The notes below the pieces were generated by a model. The model searched no databases and had not been told where the DNA came from. It worked only from the letters and a program-made list of their open reading frames with translations. The position numbers and the translations under genes are program-made. Source: Nocardiopsis sinuspersici (lineage in GTDB: Bacteria > Actinomycetota > Actinomycetes > Streptosporangiales > Streptosporangiaceae). From it: DNA of 64,000 nt. Of this stretch, positions 51,500 through 60,869 are shown piece after piece. Numbering within the stretch: the stretch's first letter is position 1; each line of letters starts with the position of its first letter. Where the stretch lies: positions 124,001-188,000 of the forward strand of contig VWVT01000002.1 of NCBI GenBank assembly GCA_008638415.1, in the 5' to 3' direction.

Positions 51500-52944
51500 T
51501 GGACATCACCTTCGGTGATGATGTCGATGACCTTTTCGAGAGCTGCCACGCGCGATCCCTTCACAATGACGACGTCTCCTGTGCGCAACCGTTCGCGCAG
51601 CGCCGCTGCGGCCTCCGGAGCGTCCGCCACGCGAACGCTCTCTCCCTGCCACAGCCCCTGCCGGGCGGCGCTCTCGGCACCGGAGGCGATGCCCTCGGCC
51701 GCCTCCCCGACCACGATCAGGTGGGCCACGCCCGTGCGGGCGGCCAGCTCACCGATCCTCTCGTGCTCGACGTGCCCGTCCTCGCCGAGCTCGGCCATGT
51801 GGGCGAGGACGGCGATCGAGCGGCGGTCCCGGGCGAGCGCTCCCAGAGTCGCCAGCGCCGCGCGCATGGACTCGGGGTTGGCGTTGTAGGCGTCGTTGAC
51901 GAGTGTGGCGCCCTCGTGCTCGGTGACCTCCATGCGCCACCGGCTGGCCGGGGTGGCCGCGGCGAGCGCCTCGGCCACATCGGCGACGTCCATACCGAGT
52001 TCGTCGGCGACCGCCGCGGCGGCCAGCGCGTTGGAGACCTGGTGGGCGCCCACGAGCGACAGGTCCACCCGGGCCTGCCTCCCGCCCAGGTGGAGGGTGA
52101 AGGAGGGGGCGCCGGAGTCTCCCAGGACCACGTCGGTGGCGCGTACGTGCGCTTCCTCCGCCAGGCCGTAGGTGACCACGCGCGCCCGGGTCCGCGAGGC
52201 CATCGCGTTCACCCTCGGGTCGTCGGCGTTGAGGACGGCGACTCCTCCGGAGCCCCTGCCGTCGGAGCCGGGGGGAAGCGACTCGACCAGTTCGCCCTTG
52301 GCCTTGGCGATGGTGTCCCGGTCGCCGAACTCGCCCATGTGGGCACTGCCGACGTTGAGGACCACACCGATCCGGGGCGGGGCCACGCGGCACAGGTGGG
52401 CGATGTGCCCGATGCCCCGTGCGGCGACCTCCAGGACCAGGTGCCGGGTGCCGGTGTCGGCGCGGAGCACGGTGAGGGGGTGGCCGATCTCGTTGTTGAA
52501 CGAGCCGGCCGGGGCGATGGTCGGACCCGCGCGGCCCACGACCTGCGCGATGAGGTCCTTGGTGGTGGTCTTGCCGGAGGAGCCTGTGACCGCGACGATC
52601 TCGGTCCGCTCCGCTCCGCGCCGGGGATCGCTGAGTTCCAGGGCCGTGTACCGGGCGAGCCGGGCCAGTGCCTCGACCACCCCGTCGTCTCCTCCCTGAG
52701 CCAGGAGGTGCGGTGCGTCGACGGGGCGGGAGACCAGTGCGGCCACCGCTCCGGCCTCGACCGCGGAGGCGGCGAAGTCGTGCCCGTCGACGTGCTCACC
52801 GCCCAGGGCGGCGAAGAGCGCGCGGGGCGCTGCCTGCCGCGAATCGATGACGACGGGGCCGTCGACGACGGCGTCGGGGCGCGCTGATCCGCCTATGGCG
52901 GTTTGGGTGATCTCAGCGATCCGATCGAGCGTGAGCGCGATCAA
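51496..52944 (-). CDS. murF: MurF, UDP-MurNAc-tripeptide:D-Ala-D-Ala ligase
   Basis: The 482-residue ligase starts at TTG 52944: AGGAG lies five bases before it on the strand, and the product begins MIALTLDRIAEITQ, the usual MurF start. GTG 52950 in frame is too close to the ribosome site. It shows VTGSSGKTTTKDLIAQV, EVAARGIGHIAHL, VGSAHMGEFG and DAYNANPESMRAAL. It adds D-Ala-D-Ala. Its expression is separated from murE by a terminator. Confidence 0.93.
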   Translation of the reverse strand: MIALTLDRIAEITQTAIGGSARPDAVVDGPVVIDSRQAAPRALFAALGGEHVDGHDFAASAVEAGAVAALVSRPVDAPHLLAQGGDDGVVEALARLARYTALELSDPRRGAERTEIVAVTGSSGKTTTKDLIAQVVGRAGPTIAPAGSFNNEIGHPLTVLRADTGTRHLVLEVAARGIGHIAHLCRVAPPRIGVVLNVGSAHMGEFGDRDTIAKAKGELVESLPPGSDGRGSGGVAVLNADDPRVNAMASRTRARVVTYGLAEEAHVRATDVVLGDSGAPSFTLHLGGRQARVDLSLVGAHQVSNALAAAAVADELGMDVADVAEALAAATPASRWRMEVTEHEGATLVNDAYNANPESMRAALATLGALARDRRSIAVLAHMAELGEDGHVEHERIGELAARTGVAHLIVVGEAAEGIASGAESAARQGLWQGESVRVADAPEAAAALRERLRTGDVVIVKGSRVAALEKVIDIITEGDVQ

Positions 52945-53250
52945 ATCCACTCCTCATGTCAGGCCCGGTCCACGGCGCCACAGGGGCGGCTGGCCACCCG
53001 GCCGGAGTCAGGTCAGGGGATGGCACCGCGGAAGCCGTGCGCTGCCGCGCCGGGCCTCACCACGGTGTCGGCATAGGCCGCGTCATGGGCGCCACCGTGG
53101 GCGGCACGTGTCGGGCTGCGATTGCCGGACCTACCTTAGAACATATTGGGGAGTCCGGGGTCCCTCCAGGGCCTGTGTGCAGCAATATGCTCCGCTTCGT
53201 AACCGTTCGGTTCCCCGGCGCCGTGTCGCGAACGCCCGGGGACCGGCGCG
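52945..53250 (-). other. murF upstream region, possible promoter, no gene
   Basis: The 306 bases hold no supported gene. Minus-strand TAAGGT (53138-53133) could be a -10 box but lacks a good -35. A terminator after murE implies murF needs its own promoter here. Confidence 0.3.
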
Positions 53251-53285
53251 AGGAGGGGGCGCGGGCCGTGCCCGCGCCCCCTCCT
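53251..53285 (-). terminator. Strong terminator after murE
   Basis: A perfect 16-bp stem (53251-53266 with 53270-53285) with a three-base loop lies 33 bases past the murE stop. No U tract. Its strength suggests a real transcription break between murE and murF. Confidence 0.65.
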
Positions 53286-53317
53286 CCCGGCTGCTCCGAC
53301 CAGTGGCCTCTGGCGTG

Positions 53318-54997
53318 TTATCCCTCGTCAGGCACCCGGTGGACGTCCTGGAGGGCTACTCCCAACCGCTCGCGGGCGCTCATCCCGAGGTGCTCCTCGA
53401 TCATCGAGCGCAGCACCTCGCGGTCGTCGAAGGGCAGGATCTCGCCCTTGACGTACTGGCCGGTCTCGTGGCCCTTGCCCGCGACGACCACCACGTCGCC
53501 CGGCTGGGTGCGCTCGACGGCCAGGCGGATGGCCTCGGTGCGGTCGAACTCCACCGTGACGCGGGCCCGCTGGTCCTCGGGGACCTTGGCGACCCCCTCC
53601 AGCATCGACGTGGCGATGGTGAGGGGGTCCTCGGTGCGCGGGTTGTCGTTGGTGATGATGAGCTGGTCGGCCAGGCGCGCGGCGGCCTCGCCCATGAGCG
53701 GGCGTTTGGCGCGGTCGCGGTCACCGCCGCAGCCGACCACCATGGTCACGGCGCCCTCGGTGGTGGCGCGCAGGGCGGTCAGGACCGCCTCGATGGCCCC
53801 GGGCTTGTGGGAGTAGTCGACGAGCGCGGTGAAGTCCTGGAAGGCGTGGGAGACGTCGCGCGCCACGACCGGCTCCATTCGGCCGGGTACGCCCGGCGCG
53901 TCGGCCACCCCGGCGATCGCGGTCTCCAGCGGCAGTCCGGCCTCGACCAGTCCGACGATGGCGGCCATCGCGTTGGACACGTTGAAGGGGCCGGGCAGGG
54001 AGACGGAGGCGTCCGCCTCCATGCCGCCGGGGCCGACGATGCGGAAGGCGCTGCCGGTGGCGCCCAGACGCACGTCCACGGCCTGCCAGTCGGCCTCCAT
54101 GGCGGTGGCGGGGTCGGCGTCGGTGTGGCCCTCCACGGAGAAGGTGGTGACGGGGACGCTGCCGTCGGCCTCCACCATGTCCACGAGGGCCCGGCCGAAC
54201 CGGTCGTCGGCGTTGACCACCGCGATGTCGCAGTACTCGGGGGTGAACAGGCGGGCCTTGGCGTCGAAGTAGTCGCGCAGGTCGGAGTGGAAGTCCAGGT
54301 GGTCCTGCGACAGGTTGGTGAAGACCGCGACGTCGTAGCGCGTACCGCCGACCCGGCCCAGCGCCAGGGCGTGGCTGGAGACCTCCATGGCCGCGGCGGT
54401 GACGCCCCGTTCGCGCATGAGGGCGAACAGGCCGTGCAGGTCGGTGGCCTCGGGGGTGGTGAGCGAGGACACGACGCGCTCGTCGCCCACGCGCATCTCC
54501 ACGGTGCCGACCAGGCCGGTGTGCATCCCGGCGCGGCGCAGACCGGACTCGACCAGGTAGGTGACGGTGGTCTTGCCGCTGGTACCGGTGGTGCCGATCA
54601 GCAGCAGGTCCTGGGCGGGGTCCTTGAAGATCCAGGAGGCCGCCCGGCCCAGTGCGGCGCGTGCGTCGGGGACCACGATCACGGGCAGCCCGGTGGCGGC
54701 GGCCCTCTCCGCCCCGGCCGGGTCGGTGAGGATCGCGGAGGCGCCCGCCCCGGCCGCGTGCGCGGCGAAGTCGGCGCCGTGGGCGCGGGTCCCGGGCAGC
54801 GCGGCGTACAGGTCGCCGGGGCCCACCTTCCGGGAGTCGTGGGTGATGCCCCTTACGTGTACCTCCCTGTCGGGCACCTCGGGGGGTCGGTCCGCGCCGA
54901 GGTCCGGGCGCAGGAGGGTGGAGTCCGGCCCGAGCAGCGCTGCGAGGGCGGACAGGGGACGAAGTGGCGTGTGTTCAGGTCGCATTACCGGTGGCAC
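53318..54997 (-). CDS. murE: MurE, UDP-MurNAc-L-Ala-D-Glu:diaminopimelate ligase
   Basis: The 559-residue ligase shows RGITHDSRKVGPGDLYAALPG, the ATP loop IGTTGTSGKTTVTYL, LTTPEATDLHGLFA, NLSQDHLDFH and, in the C-domain, DYSHKPGAIEAVL and the meso-DAP motif TNDNPRTEDPL. GTG 54997 is chosen because TAACCT lies six bases upstream, fitting a leaderless start; ATG 54985 is the alternative. It adds meso-diaminopimelate. Unlike most actinobacteria it is not directly after ftsI; a plus-strand gene lies between. Confidence 0.92.
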   Translation of the reverse strand: MPPVMRPEHTPLRPLSALAALLGPDSTLLRPDLGADRPPEVPDREVHVRGITHDSRKVGPGDLYAALPGTRAHGADFAAHAAGAGASAILTDPAGAERAAATGLPVIVVPDARAALGRAASWIFKDPAQDLLLIGTTGTSGKTTVTYLVESGLRRAGMHTGLVGTVEMRVGDERVVSSLTTPEATDLHGLFALMRERGVTAAAMEVSSHALALGRVGGTRYDVAVFTNLSQDHLDFHSDLRDYFDAKARLFTPEYCDIAVVNADDRFGRALVDMVEADGSVPVTTFSVEGHTDADPATAMEADWQAVDVRLGATGSAFRIVGPGGMEADASVSLPGPFNVSNAMAAIVGLVEAGLPLETAIAGVADAPGVPGRMEPVVARDVSHAFQDFTALVDYSHKPGAIEAVLTALRATTEGAVTMVVGCGGDRDRAKRPLMGEAAARLADQLIITNDNPRTEDPLTIATSMLEGVAKVPEDQRARVTVEFDRTEAIRLAVERTQPGDVVVVAGKGHETGQYVKGEILPFDDREVLRSMIEEHLGMSARERLGVALQDVHRVPDEG

Positions 54998-55009
54998 GTG
55001 TGGAGGTTA
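54998..55009 (-). promoter_or_regulatory. Candidate -10 of a leaderless murE transcript
   Basis: TAACCT (55009-55004 on the minus strand) ends six bases before GTG 54997. No convincing -35. The 281 bases to mmuM hold no gene. Confidence 0.35.
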
Positions 55010-55278
55010 ACCGCTGCGGACGACCGGTCGGTAATTTCCACGCTGCGTCAGCCGGAGTTTCCCGAACCGGGTGTTCGGCCCAGGTTACGTGTGCCGCGCC
55101 GAACGCGTCGATGGCCGTCCGGTGTCCTGTGGACGGACCGCTCCCCTCGCGCACCTGCTTCCCCGGCCGGGGCCCTGGCGCGGGGGTGCCTCGGAAGGCC
55201 CGCGGGCACGGGACCGCCGGGGCCGCGGAGCGCACGCCCGGCCTAAGCTGGAGGGATCCTCGTGCGTGGAGGTTCGAC

Positions 55279-56190
55279 ATGCCCGGAACCGCTTCCGGCG
55301 GGCGTCCGCTGGTGCTCGACGGCGGGCTGGCGACCCGCCTGGAGTCCTACGGCTGCGACCTGGGCGGCGGGCTCTGGTCGGCGCGGCTGCTGGCCGAGGC
55401 GCCCGAGCTGGTCCGCCGGGCGCACCGCGACTACTTCGAGGCGGGCGCGGACGTGGCGATCGCCGCCGGGTACCAGGCGAGCGTTCCGGCGTTCACCGCC
55501 CGGGGCGTCGGCGAGGCGGAGGCCCGCGCGCTGGTCGCCCGGTCGGTGGAGCTGGCGCGGGCCGAGCGCGACGCCTTCGGCCGCGGCCTGGTCGCAGCCG
55601 GGGTGGGCCCCTACGGCGCGGCGCTGGCGGACGGTTCGGAGTACACCGGCGACTACGACCTGGACGAGGACGGCCTGTACTCCTGGCACCGGGAGCGGTG
55701 GCGGGTGCTCGCCGACGCCGGGGCGGACCTGATCGCCTGCGAGACCGTCCCCTCGGTGCCCGAGGCACGGGCCCTGGCCCGGCTGCTGGAGGAGTCCCCC
55801 GGCGCCCGCGCGTGGATCAGCTTCTCCTGCCGGGACGGCGAGCGCGTCAACGACGGCACCCCCCTGCGCGAGGCCGTCGCCGAGCTCGCCCCGCTGCACG
55901 CCGCCGGGCGCCTGGTGGCGGTGGGTGTCAACTGCACCGCTCCCCGGCACGTCCCGTCGCTGGTGCGCGCCGTCGCCGGGGCCGGCGTCCCCGCGGTGGC
56001 CTACCCCAACTCGGGCGAGGTCTGGGACGCGGCGCACCGGCGCTGGACGGGTACGAGCGAGCCCGAGGAGTTCGGCAGGGCCGCCGTGGACTGGTACGCG
56101 GCCGGGGCCGTGCTCGTGGGCGGGTGCTGCCGCACCGGCCCCGAGCACATCCGCTCCGTGCGCGACCACCTGGACCGCGCCGTCGGCTAG
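55279..56190 (+). CDS. mmuM: MmuM-type homocysteine S-methyltransferase
   Basis: ATG 55279 lies seven bases after GGAGG and gives 303 residues. The TIM-barrel enzyme begins with LVLDGGLATRLESYG, includes ACETVPSVPEARALARLL and has the zinc ligands in VGVNCTAP and VGGCCRTGPEHIRS. It methylates homocysteine from S-methylmethionine or S-adenosylmethionine. It is on the plus strand inside the minus-strand dcw series, between ftsI and murE, and is followed by two copies of the dispersed repeat. Confidence 0.92.
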   Translation: MPGTASGGRPLVLDGGLATRLESYGCDLGGGLWSARLLAEAPELVRRAHRDYFEAGADVAIAAGYQASVPAFTARGVGEAEARALVARSVELARAERDAFGRGLVAAGVGPYGAALADGSEYTGDYDLDEDGLYSWHRERWRVLADAGADLIACETVPSVPEARALARLLEESPGARAWISFSCRDGERVNDGTPLREAVAELAPLHAAGRLVAVGVNCTAPRHVPSLVRAVAGAGVPAVAYPNSGEVWDAAHRRWTGTSEPEEFGRAAVDWYAAGAVLVGGCCRTGPEHIRSVRDHLDRAVG

Positions 56191-56191
56191 G

Positions 56192-56335
56192 GCCGTGTTT
56201 CCCTGAGGCTCCGCCGCGCCTCGCCCCGTGCTCGGACACCGCAGGCACGGAAACCTTCAGCCCCTACGGTGCACCCGCTCGTACCTCACGGACGCACCTG
56301 CGGAACCTCCGGCAGCCCCGTCGGCGCCCCCGCTG
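56192..56335. repeat. Dispersed intergenic repeat, copy B
   Basis: It begins right after the mmuM stop and aligns with copy A (1018-1185) from the first bases (CCGTGT, CCC, GGCTCCGCCGCGC, GCTCGGAC, ACGGTGC, CTCACGG, CCTCCGGC). No gene is seen. Confidence 0.7.
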
Positions 56336-56341
56336 TGTCGT

Positions 56342-56455
56342 CCTTGAGGCTCCGCTGCGCTTCACCTCGTGCTCGGACGCCGCGGGTACGGGAACCCTCG
56401 GCCCCTGCGGTGCCCTCGCTGTGCGGTGGCACAGCACCGAGTCCACCGAGCAGCA
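56342..56455. repeat. Dispersed intergenic repeat, copy C
   Basis: A second copy directly follows copy B: GAGGCTCCGCTGCGCTTC, GTGCTCGGACGCCGCGGGTA, CGGGAACC, GCGGTGCC and CACCGAGTCCACCGAG align with copy A. The last shared block, CACCGAGTCCACCG, is absent from copy B. Confidence 0.7.
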
Positions 56456-56541
56456 CACCCGGGGCCGTGAACGCCGCGGGGGTGACGCGGGAGGTTCCGC
56501 TCCGGGCGGGGCGGCGTCCCGGCGTCCCGGCGTCCGCCACG

Positions 56542-58515
56542 CTAGGGCGCGTTCTCGAACAGGCGGATGGCGGGCGGGTCCGTCTCCGTCGGGGGGACCT
56601 TCAGCGACTTCAGGGCGAAGGACATGATGTCGTTGAACACCGGCCCGGCGGCCTGGCCGCCGTAGTAGGTCTCCTTCGGGTTGTGCAGGACCACCTGGAC
56701 CACGACCTGCGGGTCGTCGGCGGGCGCGAAACCGGCGAAGGTGGCCGTGTAGCCGCCGCCCTCGTAACTCCCCGTCTCCGGGTTGATCCGGTTGGCGGTA
56801 CCGGTCTTCCCCGCGACCCGGTACCCGTCGATGCGGGCCTCCGGCGCGGTGCCCTCGTCGCTGGTGACCGCCTCCAGCATCAGCGCGAGCTGCTCGGCGG
56901 TCTCCTCGCTGACCACGCGCCGCCGGTCGGGCTCCTTCGCCGGGGCGAACTCCCCGTCGGGGTCCACGGTCCCCGCGACCACCCGGGGGTCCACCCGCAC
57001 GCCGCCGTTGGCGATGGTGGAGTACACCGACGCCAGCTGCGCGGCGTTCACCGACAGGCCGTGGCCGATGGAGACCGACGGCAGCTGGGTGCCCCACCAG
57101 TCCTCGGGGTCGGTGAGTATGCCCTCGTTCTCCCCGGGCAGCTGCAGTCCGGTCGGCTGGCCGAGGCCGAAGTCCTCCATGTAGGAGTGCAGGACCTCGG
57201 CGCCCACCTGGTCGGCGATCTTGATGGTGCCGACGTTGCTGGACTGGGCCATGATGCCGTTGACCGTGAGTCGCTGGGTGCCGTGGTTGGTGGAGTTGCG
57301 GAAGGTCTGATCCTGGTACTTGATGCTGTAGGGCACGGTGTACACCGTCTCGGGGGTGGTGATCCCCTCCTCCAGCGCGGCGCCCAGGGTGATGACCTTG
57401 TTGGTGCTGCCCGGCTCGAAGGTCTCCGACACCGCGCCGTTGAGCCACTCCTCCGCGCCGCTGGTGGAGATGTCGTTCGGGGAGTAGGTCGGGTAGTCGG
57501 CCATGGCGAGGACCTCGCCGGTGCCGACCCGTTCCACGATGACGCTGCCCCCTTCGGCGTCCAGTTCCTCCACCCTGTCGGCGAGGGTCTGCGCGGCGTA
57601 CCACTGGATCTCCTGGTCCAGGGTCAGCCGCACGTCCTGGCCGGGCTCGGGCTCCTGGACCAGGCCGCCCGCCATGGGGATCTGTGTGCCGTTCAGGCTC
57701 ACCTCGACCCGGCGCTTGCCCGACTCCCCTGCCAGGGTGTCGTCGAGGTAGCCCTCCAGCCCCTCCAGGCCGTGGCCGTCGTCACCGACGAAGCCGACCA
57801 GGTCGGCGGCGCCGGTCTCCTCGGGGTAGACGCGGTTGTAGGAGACCTTCGAACCCACCCCGGCCAGGCCCAGTTCCTCTAGTTCCTCCCAGTCCTCGGG
57901 CAGGACGTCGCGGGCGATCACCTCGTAGCGGCTGGGATCGGCGTCCACCTTCTCGGCGACCTCGCCCCTCTCCAGGTCGAAGCGGGTGGCGAGCTCGTCG
58001 ATGAGCTGGGCGCGCTGGTCCCCGTCGACCACCCCGGGGTCGACGAAGACCGTGCGCACCTCCAGCGACAGCGCGAACGGGTTGCCGTCCGCGTCGGTGA
58101 TCTGGCCGCGCAGGGTGGGGATGTCGATGGTCCGCAGGCGCGTGTTGGAGGCCGCCTCGGCGTAGTGCTCGGCGTCCACGACCTGGATCTGCACCAGGCG
58201 GCCCGCGAAGAGCAGCAGGATCACCAGGACCAGTACCCCGCCGACCTTGATGCGCCCGAGCGGCTCGCCCCGGCGGAAGGTGCGGCGCAGCAGCGGCGGG
58301 GGCGGAGGCGGGGACGCCGGCCGGCGGCGGGCGCGCTCGCCTCCGCGCGCCTCGCGCGGCGCCCGTCCCCGGGAGCCCGCAGAGGGGCTGGGGCGCACAC
58401 CGCCGTCGGGGCGCCGCGGCTCGCGCTGGGGCCGCTTACTGGGCCGGGAGCCCGAGCGGCTGGTCGCTCCGGGTCTGCGGGGGTCTCGGGGGCGTCGGTC
58501 CCTGGGCGCGCTCAC
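56542..58515 (-). CDS. ftsI: FtsI / PBP3-type septal transpeptidase
   Basis: The 657-residue product has a long basic Arg/Pro-rich cytoplasmic tail (about 1-90), one membrane helix (GGVLVLVILLLFAGRLVQI) and class B PBP domains. The active-site motifs are STNK (370-373), SSN (425-427) and KTG (570-572). It crosslinks septal peptidoglycan. It overlaps ftsL by four bases. Confidence 0.95.
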   Translation of the reverse strand: MSAPRDRRPRDPRRPGATSRSGSRPSKRPQREPRRPDGGVRPSPSAGSRGRAPREARGGERARRRPASPPPPPPLLRRTFRRGEPLGRIKVGGVLVLVILLLFAGRLVQIQVVDAEHYAEAASNTRLRTIDIPTLRGQITDADGNPFALSLEVRTVFVDPGVVDGDQRAQLIDELATRFDLERGEVAEKVDADPSRYEVIARDVLPEDWEELEELGLAGVGSKVSYNRVYPEETGAADLVGFVGDDGHGLEGLEGYLDDTLAGESGKRRVEVSLNGTQIPMAGGLVQEPEPGQDVRLTLDQEIQWYAAQTLADRVEELDAEGGSVIVERVGTGEVLAMADYPTYSPNDISTSGAEEWLNGAVSETFEPGSTNKVITLGAALEEGITTPETVYTVPYSIKYQDQTFRNSTNHGTQRLTVNGIMAQSSNVGTIKIADQVGAEVLHSYMEDFGLGQPTGLQLPGENEGILTDPEDWWGTQLPSVSIGHGLSVNAAQLASVYSTIANGGVRVDPRVVAGTVDPDGEFAPAKEPDRRRVVSEETAEQLALMLEAVTSDEGTAPEARIDGYRVAGKTGTANRINPETGSYEGGGYTATFAGFAPADDPQVVVQVVLHNPKETYYGGQAAGPVFNDIMSFALKSLKVPPTETDPPAIRLFENAP

Positions 58516-58961
58516 TCACCGCTCCCGGCACTCCCGGCGATCTCACCGCGCTCGGGGTCGAGGAAGAGCGGGGCATCGCCCTGCTCCATGCCCATGGCCT
58601 CGGCCTCCTCGGAGATGCGCTCGGAGGTCTCCATGTGGGCGACGGTGCTGCGCAGTTGCTGCTCCTCGTAGGAGAGCTGCTGGTTCTGGTCCTGGAGGTT
58701 GGCGATGGTGAAGGCCCCCTCGGCCACGACGCTGCGCAGTACGAGCAGGCTGACCAGGGCACCGCCGAGCAGGCAGAGGATGAGCAGGACGAAGGGAATG
58801 CGCGGCGCCCGTACCTGGGCGCCCGCCCTCGCCCGTGCGCGCTCCGCGGTCGGGCGCGCGGTGGTGCGCCTGGTGGGCGCGGGGGATGCGGGTGCGGTGG
58901 TCCCCGCGGTGGTCCCCCTGCCGCGGGCGGGTGCGCGGCGCGTGTCCGTCCTCGTGCTCAT
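58512..58961 (-). CDS. ftsL: FtsL, divisome scaffold protein
   Basis: The 149-residue protein has a basic disordered start, a membrane helix (IPFVLLILCLLGGALVSLLVL) and a coiled coil (FTIANLQDQNQQLSYEEQQLRSTVAHMET). It joins FtsQ and the other divisome proteins. Its small size and place between rsmH and ftsI identify it. Confidence 0.9.
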   Translation of the reverse strand: MSTRTDTRRAPARGRGTTAGTTAPASPAPTRRTTARPTAERARARAGAQVRAPRIPFVLLILCLLGGALVSLLVLRSVVAEGAFTIANLQDQNQQLSYEEQQLRSTVAHMETSERISEEAEAMGMEQGDAPLFLDPERGEIAGSAGSGE

Positions 58962-58970
58962 CTGTTCTCC

Positions 58971-60029
58971 CTACTGCCGCGGCGGCCGCACCCGCTCGGC
59001 CGCCCGGAGGCGGGCCGACTGGGCGCGTGGATTGCGTTCTTTCTCTTCGTCCGGGGGGAGTTCGGCCCCCCTGGTGAGGAGCCGGAGTTCGGGCTGTCGG
59101 TCGGGGAGGGGGACGGGCAGGTCGGCGGGGGTGGTGTCGGTGGACAGCGCGGCCAGGGCCCTCTTGGTCATCCTGTCCTCCAGGGAGTGGTACGACAGCA
59201 CCGCGACGCGCCCGCCCATGCCCAGGCGCGCTACGGCGGCGGGCAGGGCGCGTTCGAGGATGGACAGTTCGGCGTTGACCTCGATGCGCAGGCCCTGGAA
59301 GGCGCGCTTGGCGGGGTGGCCCCCGGTGCGGCGTGTGGCCGCGGGGATGGCCTCGCGCACCAGTTCGGCGAGTTCGCGGGTGGAGTCGATGGGCGCCTGG
59401 GCGCGCCGGCGTTCGATGGCCCTGGCCACACGCGAGGCGAAGCGCTCCTCGCCGTAGGAGCGCAGGACGTGGGTGAGCCGGGCGAACGAGTAGGTGTTGA
59501 CCACCTCGGCCGCGGTGAGGGACTGGGTGCGGTCCATGCGCATGTCCAGGGGCGCGTCGTGGGCGTAGGCGAAACCGCGGTCGGTCTCGTCCAGTTGCGG
59601 CGAGGACACCCCGAGGTCGAGCAGGACCGCGTCGGCCTCGGCGGCGCCCGCCTCGTCCAGGGCGCGTGGGATGTCGGAGTAGACCGCGTGCACGAAGTGG
59701 GTGCGGTCGGCGTAGGGGGCCAGGCGTTCGGCGCTGCGCTCCAGGGCGGTGGTGTCGCGGTCGACGCCGACCAGGCGCATCTCGGGGCACGCCTTGAGCA
59801 GGGCCTCGGAGTGGCCGCCCAGGCCCAGGGTGCCGTCGACGAACACGGCGCCGGGCCTGCTGAGGACGGGGGCGAGCAGCTCGACGATCCGGTCGAGCAT
59901 CACGGGCACGTGCAGGGGGTCGAGTCCGGCGCGGGCCGCCGCGACGCGCGCCTCGATGCCCTGTTCGCCCTGTTCCCCGTCGGGGCGGGCGCCGCCCCCT
60001 GGCTGGCCGTGCTGCCGGATGTCCCCCAT
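58971..60029 (-). CDS. rsmH: RsmH (MraW), 16S rRNA m4C1402 methyltransferase
   Basis: The core shows HVPVMLDRIVELLAP, VFVDGTLGLGGHSEALL (SAM loop), DAVLLDLGVSSPQLDE, RTGGHPAKRAFQGLRIEVN and AVLSYHSLEDRMTK. ATG 60029 is taken because GGAGG lies 10 bases upstream; GTG 60047 or GTG 60083 in frame are alternatives. It methylates N4 of C1402. The gap to mraZ (60030-60305) has no gene that I can support. Confidence 0.93.
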   Translation of the reverse strand: MGDIRQHGQPGGGARPDGEQGEQGIEARVAAARAGLDPLHVPVMLDRIVELLAPVLSRPGAVFVDGTLGLGGHSEALLKACPEMRLVGVDRDTTALERSAERLAPYADRTHFVHAVYSDIPRALDEAGAAEADAVLLDLGVSSPQLDETDRGFAYAHDAPLDMRMDRTQSLTAAEVVNTYSFARLTHVLRSYGEERFASRVARAIERRRAQAPIDSTRELAELVREAIPAATRRTGGHPAKRAFQGLRIEVNAELSILERALPAAVARLGMGGRVAVLSYHSLEDRMTKRALAALSTDTTPADLPVPLPDRQPELRLLTRGAELPPDEEKERNPRAQSARLRAAERVRPPRQ

Positions 60030-60305
60030 GCGCTGCTGTTCCTCCACGCTGTCACCGTCTTCCCCGAGTCGCCGCGGCCGCACCGTGGTCGGTGCGCTCC
60101 GCGGTGTCCCTGCGTGGCCCGGCGGACTCCGGCGGGCCCCCGGACACGGCCGCTATTGTCCACCTTCCGGTGGACCCGCGTTCACGACCTGGCACCGGGG
60201 AAGTCGCGCCAGCTCGTGGGGACCGCGTCCGGAGGCCGTTGCCGGACTCCGGCTTGGGAGGGTGTGGACTGTGTGCTGGTCGGACCGGCGGTGGATCCGC
60301 CGGGG

Positions 60306-60737
60306 TCACAGCACCCCGGGCAGCACCTCCTCCGACAGTTGCGCGAAAGCGGGCTCCTGTTCGGCCTCGTACTGCGACCACGCCTCGGCGTCCCAGATCT
60401 CCAGGCGTGTGTTGGCACCGATCACGACGCACTCGCGGTCCAGGCCCGCGTAGTCGCGCAGCTTGGCCGGAATGGTGACCCTGCCCTGCCTGTCGCAGCT
60501 TTCGTCCGAGGCGCTGGCGAAGAGGACCCTGCTGTAGTCGCGCACCGCCTTGGCGGTGACCGGGGTGCTGGCGAGCGCGTCGGTGATGCGCCGGAACTCC
60601 TCCGTCGGAAAGACGTAGAGGCAGCGTTCCTGGCCCTTGGTGATCACCAGACCCCCCGACAGCTCGTCGCGGTACTTCGCGGGGAGAAAGAGCCGCCCCT
60701 TCTGGTCGAGGCGGGGCGTGTGGGTGCCGAGAAACAC
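60306..60737 (-). CDS. mraZ: MraZ, transcription regulator of the dcw cluster
   Basis: The 143-residue protein has two copies of the SpoVT/AbrB-type fold: [25 protein letters not shown] and [23 protein letters not shown]. MraZ forms a ring and binds repeats of TGGGN. It is first of the dcw genes and its promoter carries four such boxes, so it should repress itself. Confidence 0.95.
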   Translation of the reverse strand: MFLGTHTPRLDQKGRLFLPAKYRDELSGGLVITKGQERCLYVFPTEEFRRITDALASTPVTAKAVRDYSRVLFASASDESCDRQGRVTIPAKLRDYAGLDRECVVIGANTRLEIWDAEAWSQYEAEQEPAFAQLSEEVLPGVL

Positions 60738-60773
60738 ACTTCCACCTCCCTCTCCCTCGAAGCGGAGAATTCA

Positions 60774-60819
60774 CCCTCTCCACGTTGCCCCACCTTACTC
60801 CACACTTCCCCACCGTCAA
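60774..60819 (-). promoter_or_regulatory. mraZ promoter overlapped by four MraZ boxes
   Basis: On the minus strand TTGACG (60819-60814) and TAAGGT (60797-60792) with 16 bases between form the promoter. Over it lie four direct repeats of ten bases, GTGGGGAAGT, GTGGAGTAAG, GTGGGGCAAC and GTGGAGAGGG (60813-60774). This matches the TGGGN-type repeats known for MraZ. Binding would block the -10. Confidence 0.8.
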
Positions 60820-60869
60820 CAGCTTCTATGGGGATTCGGACCCCGAAGAATTGATAAATACGCAGGTCA

